Source: a virus
Direction: 5' to 3' (one strand)
Virus record (IMG/VR): IMGVR_UViG_3300035158_000251
Span: 1 to 24,447 of that record
Length of the DNA: 24,447 nucleotides
Position 1 is the first letter of the stretch; every line of letters starts with the position of its first letter. Positions 12,521 through 20,800 of the stretch are shown piece by piece. The notes under the pieces were generated by a model that did no database searches, was not told the origin of the DNA, and was given only the letters and a program-made list of their open reading frames with translations. Made by a program: the position numbers and the translations under genes.

Positions 12521-14294
12521 GTATCGAGTGACGATTGATGGAGTCGATGTGTCCCAGAAACTGGTGGATGAAGGATTCACTCTCTCTTGGGGGGACATGG
12601 CTTCCAAGCGAGCATCAGTGAAGCTCTATGAACAGCTCTACAATCTGAACGATGAGCTGATTGTCTACTTCGATGACACAGTTATCTTCCAGGGTGACAT
12701 CGACAAGGAGTTCGTGAGACCTGGAGAGTTCATCTGCTATGCATCTGACCAGATGATTACTCTCGCTGATGTGATTGCCAGAAATGTAGACCATCGTGAG
12801 TATTCACTCCGGCGAAACGAGGATGTTGGAACTGGTGACAACATTGATACCACATGGGAACTCGACTATCCAGCTCTTGACAGATCATTGGCAATCACCG
12901 ATGATGAGAACGACATCGAGGTCTTTCTTGATGGAGTATATGTTGACCCTGCCGATTACACCCTCGATGGTGATGGTGGAACTGGTGGAGTCGGACTCAT
13001 CACCTTCGACACAGCTCCTGGAAGCTCAGTCGAAATCACATGCAACTACAACGCGAAGGAACCCGTTCAATATGAGGTCATCTTCAAAGACCTCCTGTCC
13101 TACTACTACCCTGGAGTCTTCGATGTCAGCAATGTGGATGACACGAACAAGACCTGCTTCTATGTTGACCTGACTGACAAGTCCATCTGGGAATGTCTCA
13201 AGGTTCTCTCACAGAGAGCAAACATGGCAATGTGGCTTGAACCTCCAAACAAACTGTATTGGAAGACTCGCGACTCAGTGTCATCAGACTTCTCAGCAAT
13301 CTATGGTCAGAACATCAAAGACCTGTCAATCACTCGTGACAACTTTGTGAAGACCAGAGTAATCGTTCTCATCACGCTTCCAGGAGGAAGGACTGGCGAG
13401 GTGATTGTGGGAACAGGGTCTCGGACTGCCATTGTCAATGATGACACCATCAACAACGAGACCGATGCAACCGCGAGAGGTCAGGCTGTTCTCGATGAGC
13501 TCCAGGACATTCAGATTCGAGGAGAGATTGAACTCACTGAGTCTCGGCATGACCTGATTCCTGGAACTACCTGTGTCTTGAATGCTCCTCAGTTCGGATT
13601 CGAGAACGAGACCCTTAGAATCAAACATGTCAATGTGACTCCGAAGGGAACCAAGCTCTCACTTGGTCTCATGACTGCAATGGTGGAAGACCAGATTGTT
13701 GACTTCGAGGAGAGAATCAGGCGGCTTGAGAATCGAGGCATGACTTGGAGAGTCGCATGTGACACTTCCCAACAGACCATGGCTGGATGTGTTGTGGTCT
13801 GCGAGGCCGAATGTCAGATAGCATGTGAGACCGTTGCAGGATGTGTGACTGCATGTCAAGAGGGTCTCTGTCAGACTGATTGCCAGACCTCTCTTCAAAT
13901 CACCTGTGTCACTGGTGAACAGATTTGTGGAGATGAGGGAACATGTCAGATTGCCTGCCAGACGGGACATCGATGTGAGACCACCTGCCAGAGCCAATGC
14001 CAAACAGAGTGCCAGACCGAGTGCCAATCTGAATGTCAACAGTCATGTCAAGGAGGTTGCGAGACCTCATGTCAAGCAACATGTGAAACTGCCTGTCAGA
14101 CTGGTTGTGAGATAGTGTGCAACACTGGTTGTGAGACCTCATGTCAGACCACTTGTCAACAGAGCTGTCAATCCGTCTGTGAGACTCAGTGTCAGACTGC
14201 ATGTGAAGTGAGCTGTGATGGCTCATGTCAGGTCGCATGTAAGATTGGATGTCAGGAAGAGAGTCTCTGTTGTGGAACTATCGGACCAGACTAA
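12513..14294 (+). CDS. Tail hub/baseplate protein with a long cysteine-repeat C-terminus
   Basis: A 593-residue protein starting at ATG 12513; the longer upstream frame lies inside the tape measure gene, and GAGGT sits about nine bases before 12513. Residues 1-410 look like a tail hub of the gp27/gpD type, starting YRVTIDGVDVSQKLVDEGF, with an inserted Ig-like domain at about 103-183 that matches the insert in tube paralogue B. From about residue 410 it changes to a 184-residue tail with 39 Cys. The last long run has 24 Cys spaced exactly four residues apart, each followed mostly by Gln or Glu (CETSCQTTCQQSC style). No known virus structural domain that I recall has this. The next gene encodes a radical SAM/SPASM enzyme fused to a glycosyltransferase, so the tail is probably a modified substrate. 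A metal- or disulfide-rich fibre is the alternative. Confidence 0.82.
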   Translation: MSKYRVTIDGVDVSQKLVDEGFTLSWGDMASKRASVKLYEQLYNLNDELIVYFDDTVIFQGDIDKEFVRPGEFICYASDQMITLADVIARNVDHREYSLRRNEDVGTGDNIDTTWELDYPALDRSLAITDDENDIEVFLDGVYVDPADYTLDGDGGTGGVGLITFDTAPGSSVEITCNYNAKEPVQYEVIFKDLLSYYYPGVFDVSNVDDTNKTCFYVDLTDKSIWECLKVLSQRANMAMWLEPPNKLYWKTRDSVSSDFSAIYGQNIKDLSITRDNFVKTRVIVLITLPGGRTGEVIVGTGSRTAIVNDDTINNETDATARGQAVLDELQDIQIRGEIELTESRHDLIPGTTCVLNAPQFGFENETLRIKHVNVTPKGTKLSLGLMTAMVEDQIVDFEERIRRLENRGMTWRVACDTSQQTMAGCVVVCEAECQIACETVAGCVTACQEGLCQTDCQTSLQITCVTGEQICGDEGTCQIACQTGHRCETTCQSQCQTECQTECQSECQQSCQGGCETSCQATCETACQTGCEIVCNTGCETSCQTTCQQSCQSVCETQCQTACEVSCDGSCQVACKIGCQEESLCCGTIGPD

Positions 14295-14310
14295 ACTGGA
14301 GAAACAAACA

Positions 14311-16182
14311 ATGGTAATTGCAGAAGAAATTAAGGATGGAGAGTCTCTCTTAGCGAGAGCAGATGTGAAGAAGAAAGAAAAGGAAGAGTGCAGTCCACGG
14401 AAGAAACATCTCGTGGGTCTCTGGCTCACTGATGCCTGCAACCTGAGATGTGACTATTGCTTCCAGGACAAAGACCACATTCCCAAGAACATGAATCAAG
14501 AGACCCTGGATGCGACAATCAAGTTCGTCAATGAGATTGAACCAATGGGCGTTGCATTCTTTGGTGGAGAACCACTCATTGCAAAGAGACAGTTCAAACA
14601 GGCTCTCGCAGAGATGAAGGTTCCCAAGTTCTATCTCACCACGAATGGAACATTGCTCGATGATGACATCCTCGATTGGATGGAGATATTCAAAGTACAT
14701 CTCAATCTGAGCCTGGATGGAATGAAGGACACACAAGACAGATGGCGAGACGGTTCTTACGATGCAATCATAAGGAACCTTCCTCGAATCCTCAGACATA
14801 TGGACATCGTTGGTGGAGAGGTCTTGATGACCATGGTGATGGAGTCTCAGCTCTATCGGAACGTGAAGCATGTGAAGGAGCTTGGCTTCCCCTCAGTCTA
14901 TATCAACCTGCTCGACCCATATGGAACTCAAGTGAGGAACGAGCCTGAGAAGGTTGACATCTTCAAGGAGCAATATCGCAAAGTCATCACAGAGCTTCGA
15001 GAGAAGAAGTTCAGGATTGATGACTATGACCGATGGGTGAAGCTCTTGAAGAACCCAAACTGGAAGGGCGGCGAATGTGGCTTCCACAACAGTGGACTTG
15101 GCATCTCACCAGATGGTCTTCTCTATCCCTGTCATCGTGGACCTGAACTCGGACCTGAGTATTCATTCGGAAGTGTCTTCGAGGGGATTGATGAGAAGAG
15201 GATGCAGGAAGTGAGGTCTCTTGGTTGGCATCCAGACGATTGCAGGTCTTGTGACCTCGCGTTCAATCAGTGTCCCGTTTCATGCTATGGTGAACATGGC
15301 GAGTTTGGAAAAACAGTCCATCCAGTCCACTGTCTCTATGAGAAGGCAAAGGCTGAGGTCGTTGCAGAGGTGGCAGGAATCTCTATCACTCCAGAGGCCA
15401 AGGCTGACTTCAATGTCATGGAGGATACGCGACTGATTGTTGGAACTCTGGTCGCTCCGCACAAATACTACATCCTTCCTCAGTTCCTCAAGAATCTCGA
15501 CAAGATGCAGTTCCCCGAGGTCACTGACTACTACTTCATTCTCGACTATGGAGACAATCGGACTTATCGACTCATCGACCTCTGGCTCAAGAACAAGATT
15601 CCATTCGCGCCATATGAGAGGAAGATTGTCAGGAGATTCAAGACAATCAGAATCCCGACCCAATCTGATGACATCGTGATGGACAGGATAACCAGAGCTC
15701 GGAACCTCCTGCTCAATCAGGCATTGCAGGGAACCTACACTCATCTGATGTGGTTGGACTCAGACATCATTGCTCCTCATGACACTGTGCCAAAGCTCCT
15801 CGCTGTGAATGATGCAATCGCAGGAGCTCTCGTGGAGACCCGTCAAGAGTTCGAGCGAGAGACCTGGTTCAACACCTACATGGATGCAGGCAATGGTTCA
15901 TGGCCTTCCAAGACAGACTTCATCAAGGGTGACATCATCACTGTCGATGCAACTGGCTGTGATGCTGTGATTATCAGAAGAGACGTTCTGGAAGATGTTG
16001 GTGTCTACGATTACAGGAGATATGACCATCCAGATGGACCAGCTGGGGAAGACATGCTGTTCTGTCTGAGAGCAAAGGCACTTGGTCACAAGACTCGCAT
16101 CCACACTGGAGTTCATCCAAGACATCTTGGGATTGCAGATGTGGAGCTCACGAGTTCGGTCATCTATGAACGACTTGCTTAA
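14311..16182 (+). CDS. Radical SAM/SPASM enzyme fused to a GT-A glycosyltransferase
   Basis: A 623-residue two-domain protein. Residues about 32-250 form the radical SAM domain with CX3CX2C (C43, C47, C50 in DACNLRCDYC) and GGEP (85-88). A SPASM region follows (C256, C274, C311, C314, C321, C325, C341), as in peptide-modifying enzymes that use auxiliary iron-sulfur clusters. From about 360 on there is a GT-A-type domain: VGTLVAPHKYYILPQFLKNL, the DxD motif DSD (483-485 in WLDSDI), a TGCDAVIIRRDVLEDVG loop, ED (580-581 in GEDMLFC) and a late HTGVHPRHLG. Start: ATG 14311 with GGAGA before it; the longer frame overlaps the hub gene. It follows the Cys-repeat hub gene by 16 bases, which points to post-translational modification of that tail. 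Confidence 0.87.
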   Translation: MVIAEEIKDGESLLARADVKKKEKEECSPRKKHLVGLWLTDACNLRCDYCFQDKDHIPKNMNQETLDATIKFVNEIEPMGVAFFGGEPLIAKRQFKQALAEMKVPKFYLTTNGTLLDDDILDWMEIFKVHLNLSLDGMKDTQDRWRDGSYDAIIRNLPRILRHMDIVGGEVLMTMVMESQLYRNVKHVKELGFPSVYINLLDPYGTQVRNEPEKVDIFKEQYRKVITELREKKFRIDDYDRWVKLLKNPNWKGGECGFHNSGLGISPDGLLYPCHRGPELGPEYSFGSVFEGIDEKRMQEVRSLGWHPDDCRSCDLAFNQCPVSCYGEHGEFGKTVHPVHCLYEKAKAEVVAEVAGISITPEAKADFNVMEDTRLIVGTLVAPHKYYILPQFLKNLDKMQFPEVTDYYFILDYGDNRTYRLIDLWLKNKIPFAPYERKIVRRFKTIRIPTQSDDIVMDRITRARNLLLNQALQGTYTHLMWLDSDIIAPHDTVPKLLAVNDAIAGALVETRQEFERETWFNTYMDAGNGSWPSKTDFIKGDIITVDATGCDAVIIRRDVLEDVGVYDYRRYDHPDGPAGEDMLFCLRAKALGHKTRIHTGVHPRHLGIADVELTSSVIYERLA

Positions 16183-16230
16183 TGCAACACCTATTGTCAA
16201 CAGAACTGTCAGGTTCATGGGCAGTTCTAG
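16183..16230 (+). repeat. Relic of the cysteine-repeat sequence after the radical SAM gene
   Basis: Directly after the TAA of the fusion gene and in its frame, 15 codons read CNTYCQQNCQVHGQF before the next stop. The Cys register is four, with N or Q following each Cys, as in the hub tail. A 17-base stretch (TGTCAACAGAaCTGTCA) differs by one base from the hub repeat at 14154-14170. It is a leftover or duplicated piece of the repeat, or a stop-readthrough extension. Confidence 0.7.
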
Positions 16231-16277
16231 TGGCAGTTAATCAGGGTTAACCGCAATCCGCGCCTGAAATTCACATA

Positions 16278-16304
16278 TTTAAATATTTCTGTACATTTTG
16301 TACA
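16278..16304 (+). promoter_or_regulatory. TATA box with an overlapping TGTACA operator pair
   Basis: TTTAAATA (16278-16285) is followed by TGTACA-TTT-TGTACA (16290-16304), two palindromic half-sites between TATA and the expected transcription start near 16303-16308. A protein bound there would block initiation. It drives the gene at 16331. Confidence 0.7.
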
Positions 16305-16330
16305 AATGATACAGGATTGCTTAATAGTAA

Positions 16331-16627
16331 ATGATGCGTAGTTACCTACGAAGTAAAATGAACGCTTTCAGTAATGTCATGAGCATGGGCATCAAACGCG
16401 GCTCAGCCGCTGGCACTGCCTACGAAGTAACACTGACCCTCACCAAAGTCACCTATGGTGACAGACCCTTCGAGGTTGTCAAGACAGCCTGGAGTCAGGG
16501 CGGCTTAATCTTGAGCGAGAGAGGTCGGAGACTATTCAAGCACCAGGACAAGGCCGAAGCCTACTTCAGAAGACTGATGCAGGAAGAGGACTTTGTTCCC
16601 ATTGATGTTGATGAGTGGTTGAAGTAG
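16331..16627 (+). CDS. Hypothetical accessory protein (98 aa)
   Basis: A 98-residue basic protein with a beta-rich start (TAYEVTLTLTKVTYGDRPFE) and a helical, charged end (RRLFKHQDKAEAYFRRLMQE). Three ATGs are possible: 16331, 16334 and 16358. The last begins ATGAACG like the other accessory genes, giving 89 residues, and is preceded by a GTAG-ttac-CTAC element at 16338-16349, so the shorter form may be the true product. The gene stands alone between an operator-bearing promoter and a T-rich end. No recognised family; a DNA- or RNA-binding role is possible from its charge. Confidence 0.68.
   Translation: MMRSYLRSKMNAFSNVMSMGIKRGSAAGTAYEVTLTLTKVTYGDRPFEVVKTAWSQGGLILSERGRRLFKHQDKAEAYFRRLMQEEDFVPIDVDEWLK
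16338..16349 (+). promoter_or_regulatory. GTAG-N4-CTAC operator-like element inside the 5' end of a gene
   Basis: GTAG-ttac-CTAC is the same element found six bases before the TATA boxes at 337 and 16673, but here it lies downstream of the TATA box at 16278. It could serve as a roadblock or a leader-RNA site. Confidence 0.5.
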
Positions 16628-16652
16628 CAATCACTCCATCAATCCTTTTTCT
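16628..16652 (+). terminator. T-rich terminator
   Basis: Short AT-rich stretch after the stop at 16627 with CCTTTTTCTCT (16643-16653). No stem-loop is evident. Fits an archaeal oligo-T terminator that separates the two accessory genes. Confidence 0.4.
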
Positions 16653-16654
16653 CT

Positions 16655-16710
16655 GTAGTTGCCTACAAAACATTTAAATAAATCCGAGACCATATACTAC
16701 TTGAGCAATA
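16655..16710 (+). promoter_or_regulatory. Accessory-type promoter cassette, copy 2
   Basis: GTAG-ttgc-CTAC (16655-16666), six bases, TTTAAATA (16673-16680), then 30 bases to ATG 16711 with TTGAGCAA just before it. Same spacing as copies 1 and 3. Confidence 0.82.
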
Positions 16711-17091
16711 ATGAACGCGAACACTCACGGACTAAAAATCGGCGACTTGTTTTCAACCACTTGGGGATACAATCAGACAAACTATGACTTCATTGTCATT
16801 GTCGGATTCACCAAGTCAGGCAAGTCGGCAAAGGTCAGAATGTCACGAGCCAAACTCGTTGAGTCTGGTCGTGGATATGACAAGCTTGTTCCAACTGGTG
16901 AAGCCTATGGCGACACATTCACCATGAGAATTGGAACCTGGACTTGGGGCGGCAAAGAGCACATCACTCTTCGTGGTTCCTATCCATATCTTAACACTGG
17001 TCTGAAGAAAGATGGAACTCGACTCGACACCTTCTCAAAGGTTGAGCCTGACGAGACCTTCAATCAGACCGCCGCTGGTTGGGGACACTAA
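16711..17091 (+). CDS. Conserved virus-type hypothetical protein (126 aa)
   Basis: A 126-residue, basic, beta-rich protein. Its first part, LKIGDLFSTTWGYNQTNYDF followed by IVIVGFTKSG, resembles small uncharacterised phage and plasmid proteins with a 'GDI-x-x-x-WGYDQTN-x-DF' phrase. The rest contains many Gly, Thr and Lys, an RLDTFSKVEPDETFNQTAAG end and no Cys. It has its own copy of the shared promoter, and the first codons ATGAACG match the others. It lies between structural operons, as an inserted accessory gene. Function unknown. Confidence 0.75.
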   Translation: MNANTHGLKIGDLFSTTWGYNQTNYDFIVIVGFTKSGKSAKVRMSRAKLVESGRGYDKLVPTGEAYGDTFTMRIGTWTWGGKEHITLRGSYPYLNTGLKKDGTRLDTFSKVEPDETFNQTAAGWGH

Positions 17092-17098
17092 TCCTCGA

Positions 17099-17117
17099 CC
17101 AACTCTCTTCTTTTTCT
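17099..17117 (+). terminator. T-rich terminator
   Basis: CCAACTCTCTTCTTTTTCT follows the stop at 17091, before the TATA box of the next operon. It is similar to the pyrimidine tract at 860-875. Confidence 0.5.
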
Positions 17118-17127
17118 AGCAACTAGA

Positions 17128-17135
17128 CTTATAGG
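17128..17135 (+). promoter_or_regulatory. TATA box of the distal tail operon
   Basis: CTTATAGG lies 45 bases before the ATG at 17173, with GAGGTC eight bases before the ATG as ribosome site. The leader would be about 18 bases. GAGACC also occurs in this leader. Confidence 0.55.
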
Positions 17136-17172
17136 CAGAGACCTCTCTTATCTTCCCATAGAGGTCGTAGAC

Positions 17173-17583
17173 ATGGCAAACCTGATTCATGATTTCTCAT
17201 TGCACTCTGTTGGCAACTTCTCATTCGGAAGAAGAGCTGTCAGACTTGATGGCTACGAGACCGATAGAGCTTCTCTCACAGCTCTTGCTGAGATGTTCGA
17301 CAAGGCTGAGTGGAATGTCCTCTACAAAGAACGGATGTCGGGAAGAGCACAGATTATCGACCTGACTCCTGAACAGAAGAACATCAGGTTTTGCTCCTTT
17401 GACACAAGTGAACTGGTGAGTGGATGGTATGCACTCAAAGCGTTCTCCTATCACCCACGACAGGCGAGACTGGACTATCATCCATATCGACTTCAGCTCT
17501 ATTACATTGGAACCGACCTCGCTCAGCAAGAATGGTACGAGATAGCAGACTTTCTTGTTGTATCGAATGATTGGGGGATATGA
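17173..17583 (+). CDS. Putative distal tail structural protein (136 aa)
   Basis: A 136-residue protein of mixed alpha/beta pattern. It contains SVGNFSFGRRAVRLDGYETD, then a helical stretch, IIDLTPEQKNIRFCSFDTSE and RLQLYYIGTDLAQQEWYEIA. It is the first gene of the operon that ends with the fibre gene, so it is likely to be a baseplate or fibre-attachment protein. I do not recognise a family with certainty. There is one Cys, no signal peptide and no membrane segment. The stop is followed directly by the next ATG. Confidence 0.6.
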   Translation: MANLIHDFSLHSVGNFSFGRRAVRLDGYETDRASLTALAEMFDKAEWNVLYKERMSGRAQIIDLTPEQKNIRFCSFDTSELVSGWYALKAFSYHPRQARLDYHPYRLQLYYIGTDLAQQEWYEIADFLVVSNDWGI

Positions 17584-17841
17584 ATGACAATCAAAGTTAG
17601 AAGAAGGGAACTGAAGAAGACTCGGGCACATGTCCACTATATGTTCACCCACGATGGCGAGGAGTATGAAGACAAGGCAATCTTCCCACTGAAGGAATAT
17701 GAGACCTGGTCTTTCCAGGAGGAGAGACAGAGACTTGTCGGAATCGTCATGAGGAAGCGTAGTGAGTTGAACAAGAAGAAGAAAGCTCCTGAGCCTGAAC
17801 CAGAACCCGAACCAGAAGAAGAGACAGAAACAGAGGAGTAG
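17584..17841 (+). CDS. Small charged protein with a Pro-Glu tail (85 aa)
   Basis: An 85-residue protein: a basic N-terminus (RRRELKKTRAHVHYMF), a middle FPLKEYETWSFQEERQRLVG and an extreme charge switch from KKKK to a Pro/Glu repeat (PEPEPEPEPEEETE). GGGGGATATGA is just upstream, and the gene begins immediately after the preceding stop. The tail is probably disordered. It may act as a linker, chaperone or attachment factor for the fibre made from the next gene. No family recognised. Confidence 0.6.
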   Translation: MTIKVRRRELKKTRAHVHYMFTHDGEEYEDKAIFPLKEYETWSFQEERQRLVGIVMRKRSELNKKKKAPEPEPEPEPEEETETEE

Positions 17842-17844
17842 TGA

Positions 17845-20800
17845 ATGCCAGCACATGAGATAGCGTTCCCTGTGGGATCTTACAATATCTACCCACCTGT
17901 TCCAGTGGTGAATAGGTCAGGCAAAGATGGCAACGTTCCAGTCGCCAGAATATTTGCAGGAGACAACTTTGTCGGTGAGTCGCTCGAGGGACATTGGAAG
18001 AAGGAGTCGGAGAACAATCCTGCCGCATGGTTCACAGCAAAGCTCAATGCTGGTTCTGTTGAACTGAACTCACGCTCATCAGCCGCTGGAACATATCAGT
18101 TTGCATGGTTGAACTCACAGCTGCCATTTCCAATGTTGCAGGACTCCTACATTGACGTTCATCTTGAGGTTCCAGCTGTCACTCCGACCTATGAGATTTT
18201 TAGCTTCTTTGTGATTGCAGCTTCTTCAGGAGAGGCAGACTATCGGAGACAGAGTGACCTCCTAGAAGTCTGGCTCTCTCGGTCTACTGGTGGAGCGAAC
18301 AACATCAGAGTTCGCAAGGAAGTTGGAGGAACATCAACCTTCATCTATGCCCGATCAGAAGTGACCAACAACGAGGGAACCTTCCGAATCAAGTTCAGAC
18401 CCACGGATGCAAAGATAGACGTCTACTTCCATGACGGGTCTGGAGCTGTTGTTGAGGGTTCGGATAAACTCACACTCACTGATGACACATATGACCTCGA
18501 CTTCGACATCGGCTATCCCGCACTTGAGGTAGCAATGGCCGAGACCACTGAGCGAGTGGTCATATCAGACGGAATCACAGTGAACATTCCAGACTCAGGC
18601 TTCTCCTATCGTCAACCTCCTGCTGACAAAGGGAAGGGAGATGCCAAGGTCTATGACCAGATGGGAACTGCAACCGAGTCAGACTGGCATAGGGTCTATT
18701 CCAATGACCATGACTATGCTGGAGACATGGTGATTGAGAACGGTCTCATCAGACTCATCATTGATGAAGCTGCGAACAATGGACTCAAGCTCTATCACTG
18801 GACTGGTTCTGCATATGTGCAATACAACGAGTTCCTCCTATTCAGACTTGATGATGATGCCGTCAACTGTACTGTGCCACATCTTGATGTAGTCCATTCA
18901 GTCACACCCGAGTCCGTATCGGTTCGAGTCAGAATGACCAACACCTCGTCTCCTGATGATTCCAACAACATCCTCGTTGACATCACAATGGAACGAGGAA
19001 GATATCATATCGAGGCCGACATCGAGGAAGCGAATCCCAAGCAAGACATCAGGCTTATGTTCTACGACACCACAAATCGCAGGTTCCAATATCTTGGAGA
19101 CAACTTTGTTGGTGATGCAGACCTGACAATCTCAGGAAGCAACACTGTGATGACTGACAACTTCATGATGGCAGTCGATGATGCCGGACCTGACTTCATT
19201 CCATATGTTGCATCGAATGAGAAACCAACCACCAGCTTCTATTCCTATCAAGGCTCATATCTTGCCTTCCTCAATATTGATGTTCTCGACTTCCCAGACC
19301 TGAAGCTCTACATTGGAGTCATGCCATTCTCGGACATTGATGACCTCGTGCGTGAGTGCGAGATTGATGGATCTGGAGTCACGACCAATGCACCTGACGA
19401 TGTTTCAGATGGCACAGCATCTGGTGGGAACAAACTCCAACTCGATGCTCTGAACGAATACTGGCAATACATCTGGACAACTGACAATCTTCCAGCTGGT
19501 CGATACAGATTCATAATCAGAGCAAAGGACTCCAATCAGGTCGCTGATGACTTTGGAATAAATGCTTACAACCAGACTGATTCTGTCTACATCAGTGAAG
19601 ACCAGGGAATCAAGACATTCACGCTCACTGGTTCTTGGGCATATTACTCTGTCATCTTTGAGATTAATGCTGATGACTCTGGTGACACACTGAGGGTCAA
19701 TGCGAAGAAGATGACAGCTGGAGCAAACACCATTGACATCGACCACATTCTGATTGTTCCTCTTGGCAACGGAGAGTCCTTCCCCCAGGACTTGGCGCAC
19801 AGTGAGATGAGATCGAAGGCAAAGAACTTCAGACTCATGGATGCAACCACCTACCAAGTCTTTGCAGGAGTGGGTCTCGGATATGGAATCCCAGACATTG
19901 CCTACACAGATGCAATGGCAGTCGCAGCTGTCGAATCAGTAGCAACACTCACTGCCACTGGTGCTTGGACAATAGGGTCTCTCACACTCACCACGATTCC
20001 AGCAGGCACAGCTGACTATGACAAGTTCTTGGTCTCTGACAGTGGAGTCATCAAGTATCGAACTGGAGCTGAGGTCTTGTCTGACATTGGAGCAGCTGCA
20101 ACAGGCCATGACTTCGACACTCACTCTGGAAACCTCGACCTCGTTGACATTGGTGACTATGGACAAGGCAAGCTCATCAGAGGTGGAGCATCGGATTGGG
20201 AAGCACTCGCGCTTGGAACTCAGAACTATGTATTGAAAGCTGGAGCATCGAACTTCTCATGGGGACAGGTTGATTTCAGCGAAATCACAGGAACACTCCC
20301 ATCTCACGGAGAGTCAGTCCACACTGGAGACATCCTTCCTGATGCTGACCAGACCACTGCCAACTCAATCACGATTGGAACGAACCTCACAATCTTCAGA
20401 GACCTTCTCGTTTCAAGCACAACTGGAAACCTGGAAGTCGCACCAAACTCTTCCAACCGAACCATGTACGGAGTCGGCTTCCCATCAGGCACTCAGGATG
20501 AGTCTGCTTGGCGTTGTGCCAATGCCAGTGACCAACTCAACTATGGTCTCATTGGACTCAGAGTGAATGGAGCAACTGCATATCTTGAGGTCGGTGAAGT
20601 CGGCACAGGAACAAAGCCAACTCAGACCAATGTGCTCTCACTTGGAGACCCTATCGACATCTGTGGTTCAATCACTGTCGATGCTTCTGGTCATGTCACC
20701 AAGATTGGACAGAGCACTCACACCACTGACTACTTCCTGAAGTGGGACGGAGCCAAAGCAGTCTGGGCATCTGCTCCAGGAACGATTGGTGGTTCAGGCA

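Noticed and set aside
13659-14238. Open frames on both strands across the Cys repeat
   Set aside because: The regular repeat keeps other frames open by chance; only the hub frame gives a continuous protein with a plausible N-terminal domain.
13740-14294. Cys tract as a ferredoxin or simple zinc-ribbon domain
   Set aside because: Ferredoxin and ribbon spacings (CxxC) do not match; the spacing is a uniform four residues over about 100 residues.
13740-16230. Diversity-generating retroelement between two repeat copies
   Set aside because: No reverse transcriptase gene is visible, and the second copy is too short and lacks the A-biased substitutions expected of a variable/template pair.
16182-16250. 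22-codon frame starting TAATG right after the radical SAM stop
   Set aside because: Only one of several short frames there, with no ribosome site; the Cys-repeat reading in the neighbouring phase has clear sequence kinship to the hub and explains the region better.
17221-17856. 211-residue minus-strand open frame opposite the two small distal tail genes
   Set aside because: It mirrors well-supported plus-strand genes. The leucine/phenylalanine-rich start is the reverse of the Pro-Glu/Lys repeat.
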